64,000 bases of DNA. Source: Siphonodentalium dalli (lineage: Eukaryota > Mollusca > Scaphopoda > Gadilida > Siphonodentaliidae). The stretch spans positions 7,307,512 through 7,371,511 of the forward strand of contig CP136064.1 of the NCBI GenBank assembly GCA_032622095.1. The letters run 5' to 3'. Shown piece by piece: positions 57,945-64,000 of the stretch. Both the position numbers and the translations under genes were made by a program. Under the pieces are notes generated by a model that ran no database searches, was not told the DNA's origin, and was given only the letters and a program-made list of their open reading frames with translations. Within the stretch, counting starts at the first letter, position 1, and each line of letters opens with the position of its first letter.

Positions 57945-58160
57945 GCATGTCGTAAAACCATATTACTCGGATTTGTGATGTCGTAAAACCATATTACTCG
58001 GATTTGTGATGTCGTAAAATGATATTACTCGGATTGGTGATGTCGTTTAAAATATATTACTTGGTTTACGGGCAACTTGAAGCGATTTATATCACATAGT
58101 TCGATAACAAGCAGTTCTTGGCAAAAATTTCATATCTAATTACTAATTAGAGGATATTAC
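57945..58160 (+). repeat. First copy of the promoter-proximal duplication
   Basis: Four units of ~31 bp (GATGTCGTAAAACCATATTA plus CTCGGATTTGT) and the following 85 bases (CATAGTTCGATAACAAGCAG, TCTAATT) recur at 58437-58635, directly before the start codon of the CBM2 gene. Offset is about 491 bp. Confidence 0.8.
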
Positions 58161-58640
58161 TTGGTTGGTTTGATATTAGGCCCGATATGAATCCGAGGTA
58201 ACATGATATCAGTCTGGGACTGAAGGTCGAATGCTGTTTTGAGGTTACCGAGGGTGATATGGGGTTACCGAGGGTGATATGGGGTTACCGAGGGTGATAT
58301 CAGGCCTATACTATCAAACCGAACAAGTAATATATCATATTTATTAATTAGATCGCTTCTTTGTAACCGACAACTCTTTCAAATGAGTTCCAAATCGATA
58401 CCTACACATTATTTAGCAGTAAAGTATATATAGGACATGTCGTAAAACCATATTACTCGGATTTGTGATGTCGTAAACTGATATTACTCGGATTTGTGAT
58501 GTCGTAAAATGATATTACTCGGATTGGTGATGTCGTAAAATGATATTACTCAGTTTAATTGCAAAATGTAGCGCTATTAGCATAGTTCGATAACAGGCCG
58601 TTCTGGACAAAACACTCTTTGTCTAATTCATAATGACTAA
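58150..58640 (+). promoter_or_regulatory. Duplicated upstream region of the CBM2 gene
   Basis: Contains element P (58150-58430), with three 21-bp GGTGATATGGGGTTACCGAG repeats, and then four 31-bp ATTACTCGGATTTGTGATGT units ending within about 100 bases of the start codon at 58669. Its position suggests promoter or 5' UTR, and repeat-unit number could affect expression; that is inference. A candidate 5' UTR acceptor (acgtttattcag) lies just before the ATG. Confidence 0.4.
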
Positions 58641-58668
58641 TATACACGTTACGTTTATTCAGTTCAAG

Positions 58669-58860
58669 ATGCTGCCCTTATTACTGGTCATTCCCGTTGC
58701 GTTCGCGATCACCAATGCCGCCACAATAACTTCCAACAACAATTGGGTGAACGGGCAGGGTGAGCACGCGATGGAGGCGTGGGTCCACCTCCCAGTGGCG
58801 ACCCCTGTGACCAACTGGTACATGAAGTTGACGTTCACTGACCGCACCTACAATTTCAAG
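58669..58860 (+). CDS. Secreted CBM2-module protein (probable cellulase), exon 1
   Basis: Sixty-four codons from an ATG to a consensus donor (TTCAAG|GTCAGT), phase 0. A signal peptide (MLPLLLVIPVAFAITNA) is followed by the first half of a carbohydrate-binding module. It starts near Asn-Asn-Trp and contains WYMKLTF, the inner beta-strand with the tryptophan characteristic of CBM2. An upstream in-frame ATG at 58633 exists, but the signal peptide starts cleanly at 58669. The second half is in the exon at 63688. In molluscs, N-terminal CBM2 modules are known on secreted GH9 endoglucanases, such as those of abalone, that digest algal and plant cellulose in the gut. Confidence 0.75.
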
Positions 58861-58932
58861 GTCAGTGTAGATGTGACGCCCCTTTGATCGGGATTGTAGT
58901 TGCATTGATGTGGCTTGTATTTTGTTTTTAAG

Positions 58933-59242
58933 GGGGTGAGTCTCCAGCCCAAAATTACCAATGATTTGCACAAATCCGCCATTGTGCAGGACCATTTTCC
59001 GATCCATTTTCACCATCCAAAAATAAATATATTTCTTCAGTGAATGTTAACTGAAGTTTTCTGTTGTAAAATAGTCTGGAAACGAGAACTCATTTCCAGA
59101 CTATTTTACAACAAAAAACTTCAGATAACATTCACTGAAGAAATAAATTAATTTTTGGATGGTGAAAATGGATCGGAAAATGATCCTGCACAATGGCGGA
59201 TTTGTGCAAATCATTGGTAATTTTGGGCTGGAGACTTACCCC
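58933..59242. repeat. Near-perfect 310-bp inverted repeat in intron 1
   Basis: Two ~150-base arms (GGTGAGTCTCCAGCCCAAAA ... and mirror) are almost fully complementary, with an apex of about 8 bases near CGAGAACT (59092). In the pre-mRNA this would form a long duplex about 70 bases after the donor. It is probably a young foldback element. Confidence 0.9.
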
Positions 59243-60049
59243 GTGCCGAAAAAGCTCTCCATCACCGGATTACGTGCAGCATTGATGAAGATGATACCAG
59301 TGAAATGTTATATGTTTTACTACAGACCTACCCACACCGCATGACTTATAACTCTACACCTGCTTACTCATGCACATAACTCTAAATTTCAAAATTAACC
59401 CTTCTGATACTCGCGGCTACATTTAATTTATTTGACTTGTAAATTGTCCATGTGGCGCTTCGGAATTTATACCTAGGTTTATGCACACCTTTGTCTATAT
59501 GTTACCGAAGTCATGTTTATATATGGGCATTTTTCAAAAAATGTGGCCGATTTGGGTATTCAAGAATAAAACAATTATTTCAACGAGAAAACATATTTTA
59601 GCGGCTTTTCGTGGTTGAGGGTATCCAGTAGATCAGAGGATAGTAAAATGCAACCTTAATCACCTCTAGATCCTGTCCGAATCAGGTCCAATGACGATGC
59701 ACACACACCTAGTGTCCCTACTGTTGCCATTATGTTTTTCAATGTAAATATGATTTTGAGTGATATAGAGGTGGAAAATAACATATGCGCAACATGTGCA
59801 TTGTGTGGTAATCAGAATTTGCAAAAATAAACACCAAAATATGATGAGTATAACGAGTTATGATAATGTATATGTGATATGCATAAATTTCCGATATCCA
59901 GGTATCGAGTTTTCTCGACCTGGAATGGTGTGCATTTCTGTTTGATTATGGCCATATATTTTTCCGAAGATTAAGGTAAATACTCCACAATTCTATCGGG
60001 ATGAGGGAATCCAATTCAAATTAATCTCGATACGACAGAAAAACTCGAC
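59243..60049. other. Intron sequence without recognised gene
   Basis: The segment TATATGGGCATTTTTCAAAA at about 59520 is mirrored at about 63225-63250 (TTTTTGAAAAATGCCCATATA), so it may be one arm of a larger element spanning the motif array. Confidence 0.45.
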
Positions 60050-62920
60050 GGTAACAGATGGGACAAGCCAATAACAGGAGAGACACTTGACGTAACAGAA
60101 GGGACAGTTTTATTATGAACATACTTGTGAAAACATTATTTCAAACAATAAAACAAAATATCACTTTCCATAAGTGAACGAGACCCAACTGAACCAAATG
60201 CGTACCAGACCTGGAAACAAAATGTATTAAACGATAGTCTGATGCATATTAGCCTATCATTTGGTAACAGGAAGGACTGGTAGTAACAGGAAGGACACAT
60301 ATATACCAAATGTACACAATATAGTATGCGATCCGGCATAGGATAACTAAAAGCTAACGTTCTGATCGTCAAATATAGGTGCAATTGATGAAATTTATGA
60401 CATACACGCCGAAATTGGTCTCCGGTAACAGGAAGGACATTAGTGTAACTATAGCATATTGGCAATTCATATTTGTTGTCAGACTATAACCGTGGATTTA
60501 TTTTTCGTATGATGTATTATTGCAGAACTGTGTGACAATTTTAACTGTAAACAGAGATCACATACTGGTAATGGCATATTGATACAATACAGAGTGACAA
60601 TAAGCAAGACACACATGAACATTGTGTTTAAATATAGTATTGAAATGATATACATTTCGCACGATGTTAATTGACACCATGCGCAAAATTTGATAAAATT
60701 ACCTTCGTCCGACGCATACATGCGTACATCTGTTGTATCGTGAACAAAATATGTTTTGTTTGAAATTCCACTAATCAGGGGGAGGGGTCAGGAAAAAAAA
60801 TCCGGATGCTAGGCGTTTTTTTATTTTTCTGCCCTGTTGGTACTCACCACCCCCTAATTTTTTTCCCATTCTGTGATAGGGATCCACCCCTCCAAACTGC
60901 TTCAAATGACTATTTACTCAGTTCTCATGATCTTATCTGATCAATGTTCCATATAATGATTATAGAAGCATTCCTTCTTTTATTTACCAACAAGACTAAT
61001 GTTTCAAAACAAGTCTCCAATAAATGTGGGCTGTATGGTATGCTGGTGGATTGACATTTAAAGTCCAAGATGGCAATGTTTGTTTGAAACAAATTTTGGG
61101 GAAAACATGGAGGCTCCCTTCTAGAGGTCACTTCGAAGATCCATATGAAGCTTTGGTGACGATTGGATGAGAAATGTAACCTGCAAAGTGCGCTAAAGGA
61201 TTTGGTCATACAAAGAGCAAAATCCAAGATGGCTGACAGCGGCCATATTTTTTATAAAAAAGTCATTCAAATTTGGAAACTCCCATCTAGAGGTGACCCC
61301 AGATCTATATACCGAATATCGTTGAAATCGGTCAAAGTTTGTTCTAACACCTTTGTTTTATTTTATTATGTTTTTTAGAATATTCTATTTTTATTTGAAG
61401 AGTTCAGTGAAGAGTTTACATTTTTTTTAAGAATCTATTTTTGTGTTGTTTTCATTTATATCAGGTTGAATAAATAATTTTCATTAGAACTGTTTAAATC
61501 TGAGCCTTTCCGTGTCAATGTGCATTGATAAACATTTAGCAAGCTGACCTTTTTATTGTCACTTGGTGTCATCCATCATTATTAACTGATGGTGAACTCA
61601 AACCCCCCTACCAAGAGTTAAGTACATACCTATTACATACATGTAATAGAAGCATTCTTAAAACCTTATGTCCCATCATTTTGAAGACAATTGATTCGAG
61701 GAAAAAGTTACAGGGCCAGGAAAAAATGTGTCAGTCGGGATGCTGAAAGATTCACCCACCCACCCGCCTAGTGTTCGGAAACAAATTGCAGACCCCCCCC
61801 CCCACCTGCTGTAACTGGCTTTAAAATAAATTTTGATTTGGTTACTACTTACTAGACATGTTTAGATTGAACAACTTCTGACGTCTGCAGCATTGCAGGT
61901 GGTCATGTACAATGGTAGTGCACCTTTTACTACTAGTATGTTGGTAGCTAATATCCAGTTAACACCGTTTGCTCATTGCTATTTGTTTACACACGAGTAG
62001 CGGTCTCGTTAAATACTGATTATAGTAAACTCTGTATATTTCGTGTATGTCGTAGATGAATAATGGAATCGCTGTGGAATGATGGAGATATTTTGGAATT
62101 AGAATATAGTACCTCACAATTAAATGACTTTTCACATACATGTACATGTACCTTGTGCATGACCGCAGTAATTCAATTTCGTGAGTTTTTGAAATCATAG
62201 CATATCAGCAGGTCTACCAGCATCATAGCACATTAGCAGGACCACTTGATCAGGTGTGTGTCTATATCTGACAGTTTACACGGGTTTGTGTTGGGCATGG
62301 GAATTGGCCCTAAGTGAATTTATGTGAAAACTGTTTGATCATTGCAAATGAGCACGTATACTTTCATTTACTGGATCTCAATCAAGTATAATAGAAAACA
62401 TTCTATATCAAAATGAGTGTGTGGAAGACAGAAATGGAAGGCGTTCTGCAAGGAAATACAAATATATGTCAATTCACTGCCAAAAATAACAATTGTGTAA
62501 TCTATTGTCACTGCTGTTACCGCAATGTCCCTCCTGTTACCACATCCAGCATTATCTGACTGAGACAGGAATGATTAGTAAAATCTGTGAAAATATTGAT
62601 GTTATAAGCCAGGAACCAGAGCATGGTGATGTCAAAATCATTACGACATGCAAACTAATACTTACTCATGCCATTTTTTTTAAATTTTGTCCATGCTGTT
62701 ACCAAAGTGTTCCCTACTGTTACAATTTAAAAGGTAACAGTAGGGACGGTAACAGTAGGGACGTTTCGGGTTTATAAAGGGGATTCTTCCCAGTCGTCCA
62801 TTGGAATGAAACAAAATGTATGTGTTACCCCACATGGGTCACATTGGACAAAACTAAGAAGAGAAACATTTGTGTAATAATAAACTCACAGACCTGTATC
62901 TATCGGTAACAGTAGTGACA
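60050..62920. repeat. Dispersed 14-base motif array GTAACAGnAnGGAC
   Basis: Copies on the plus strand at about 60051, 60072, 60092, 60264, 60282 and 60425. On the minus strand at about 62507-62520, 62527-62540, 62689-62702 and 62709-62722. On the plus strand again at 62733, 62748 and 62906. Bases 60440-62500 between the clusters lack the motif. Opposed clusters at two ends of a ~2.9 kb segment resemble subterminal transposase-binding sites of a DNA transposon. No transposase frame is visible. Confidence 0.75.
61050..61340 (+). repeat. Two diverged ~150-bp tandem units
   Basis: Both contain (T)CCAAGATGGC, a TTTGGAAA/TTTGGGGAAA phrase and CCCTTCTAGAGGTCAC / CCCATCTAGAGGTGAC. Similar wording at 41.7 and 53.1 kb suggests a dispersed family. 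Confidence 0.6.
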
Positions 62921-63406
62921 CACTCCCAATGTACTCACCTGTCTGATGAATGATACTGTCAATGATGCAAATTGTCTAATAAAGTGGTATTTAATGGTCA
63001 TATTTTAAACAAAAATGTATGTTTTTGGGGAGATTTCGGAAAATGGGACAGGCGTAATTGGCCATTTTGGCCATATTACGAGCCTCTTGATTGTAGAGAT
63101 ATCAAGGAGCGGATGATATAGGGTCTGCAACAAGTCGACCCCATCCCATATTATATCTCAAAATAAAAAAATGTGATCATTAATAAACTTTTCTAAAAAT
63201 AAATGGTGATGGACAGAAATAGGCCACTTTTTTTGAAAAATGCCCATATACACTGTATTCTGAGGTGTTCCCAGCCGCAGGATCTCTATATCTTACAACA
63301 GTTGCACCAACTGCAAAACAGAGTTAAGTCCCTTCGCTTTTGACGCGATGCCTGAACGCTATTTTCTTAATTAAATCTAACAATTTTTATGGAAATGTTT
63401 TGCCAG

Positions 63407-63502
63407 TTACAATTTATTCTGGCTTGATCTAGACCATTTCCAAATGAATATGGACAGTTCAGTTGCTCGAAATCATAATGCAGAATGAATTGTAACCTAC
63501 AC
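63407..63502. repeat. Small inverted repeat
   Basis: Arms GTTACAATTTATTCTG and CAGAATGAATTGTAAC about 65 bases apart. One arm also occurs near 56873 (GGTTACAATTCATTCCGCA). Confidence 0.65.
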
Positions 63503-63509
63503 AAATCTC

Positions 63510-63665
63510 AAATAAATAAATGCGACATTTCCTACACATTGCGAGTAGGTGCGGGCAGCGGTAAGTCCTGCGTAGGGGACTGAAATCTGCATGGAGCTTG
63601 CATTTGCACCGCTATTCCACCGTCACCCCGACACGACTCGAACCAGCGCTCACAATGACACTCAT
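63510..63665 (-). repeat. Possible tRNA-derived SINE
   Basis: On the minus strand a GGTTCGAGTC box (similar to a tRNA B box) at about 63635-63645 is followed by ~100 bases of unique body and a TTTATTTATTTGAG tail at about 63512-63525. An A box is not clear. The element would sit immediately before the exon 2 acceptor of the CBM2 gene. Confidence 0.35.
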
Positions 63666-63687
63666 AAATTGGCACCCTAATTTTCAG

Positions 63688-63982
63688 AACTGGGAAACCG
63701 ATGTTGTTTGTAAGGATCCAAACGGGTTATGGTATGTTGTTAAGACTAAAAACAGAAGAGTGTACACGGGTGAGATAGCGTTCAACTTCCTCATCGGTTA
63801 CTATGGACAACCCGTCGTGGGCCCCGGGAACGAGGCTGTACTTGTGGACGCAAACGCATGCAATGGAGGTTCGGGAAATCCAGTGACACAACAACCAGGA
63901 ACGCAACATCCGGGAACGCAACATCCGGGAACACAGGCTCCTACCCAGCACAGTTCTGGAAACACGGGATGCGTGCCCTCGA
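63688..63982 (+). CDS. CBM2-module protein (probable cellulase), exon 2, gene continues
   Basis: The acceptor ccctaattttcag ends at 63687. Ninety-eight codons plus one base run to a donor (CTCGA|GTGAGT). In phase with exon 1, the peptide completes the CBM2 fold: NWETDVVCKDPNGLWYVVK, a TGEIAFNFLIGYYG strand, and a cysteine (in VDANAC) that can pair with that of VVC as in CBM2. Then follows a flexible linker with QPGTQHPGTQHPGTQAP repeats, then GNTGCVPS. A CBM2 plus Thr/Pro/Gln linker normally tethers a glycoside hydrolase. GH9 endoglucanase is the likeliest partner in a mollusc, but the catalytic domain lies outside the window, so other CBM2 fusions remain possible. The pair of exons is separated by a 4.8 kb transposon-rich intron. 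Confidence 0.78.
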
Positions 63983-64000
63983 GTGAGTATACATGCTATA

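Noticed and set aside
58681-59016. 111-codon minus-strand ORF at the CBM2 exon
   Set aside because: Antisense to a well-supported exon and running into the palindromic intron repeat.

Overview
The window is animal nuclear DNA. It is AT-rich, has split genes with GT/AG introns, very low coding density and a dense load of small transposons, and holds one 100-base assembly gap (17483-17582). A protein-tyrosine sulfotransferase gene, an exon pair encoding a secreted CBM2-type cellulose-binding module, and the style of the LINE and MITE repeats fit a marine lophotrochozoan, most likely a gastropod mollusc. This is an inference from gene content; no species is claimed.

Real or probable gene pieces are few. 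(1) 311-863: a broken C2H2 finger plus P-loop ATPase fragment of mobile-element or virus-like type. (2) 1629-1761: the terminal exon of a GMC-family oxidoreductase. (3) 11291-11432: a possible first exon with a signal anchor. (4) 25899-26719 joined to 38065-38368: a complete two-exon protein-tyrosine sulfotransferase (374 residues) with an 11.3 kb intron. (5) 44589-44689: a possible terminal exon of an unknown gene. (6) 58669-58860 and 63688-63982: the first two coding exons of a CBM2-bearing secreted protein, probably a cellulase, running off the right edge. Two LINE reverse-transcriptase tails lie at 5147-5907 and 22200-22588, both on the minus strand.

Repeats fill most of the rest. At least four TTAA-flanked or otherwise distinct MITE families (called A, B, C and D here) share one hairpin cassette with a 27-bp stem. 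Two hAT-type MITE families (E, L) carry 8-bp target duplications, one Tc1/mariner-type family (F) carries TA duplications, and about ten other foldback elements are present. Several insertions are nested.

The sulfotransferase intron holds a 160-bp-unit array (27.0-28.1 kb), a related array (30.2-30.9 kb) and a 2.66 kb satellite of 27/30-bp units (34.9-37.6 kb). A second minisatellite lies at 50.8-52.8 kb. The DNA just upstream of the CBM2 gene is tandemly duplicated. Its first intron holds a near-perfect 310-bp inverted repeat and a 2.9 kb zone with about a dozen copies of a 14-base motif on both strands.

No operon-like or obviously new protein system is visible. The unusual content is in repeat architecture: hairpin-module sharing between MITE families, motif arrays, splice-donor duplication and promoter duplication.
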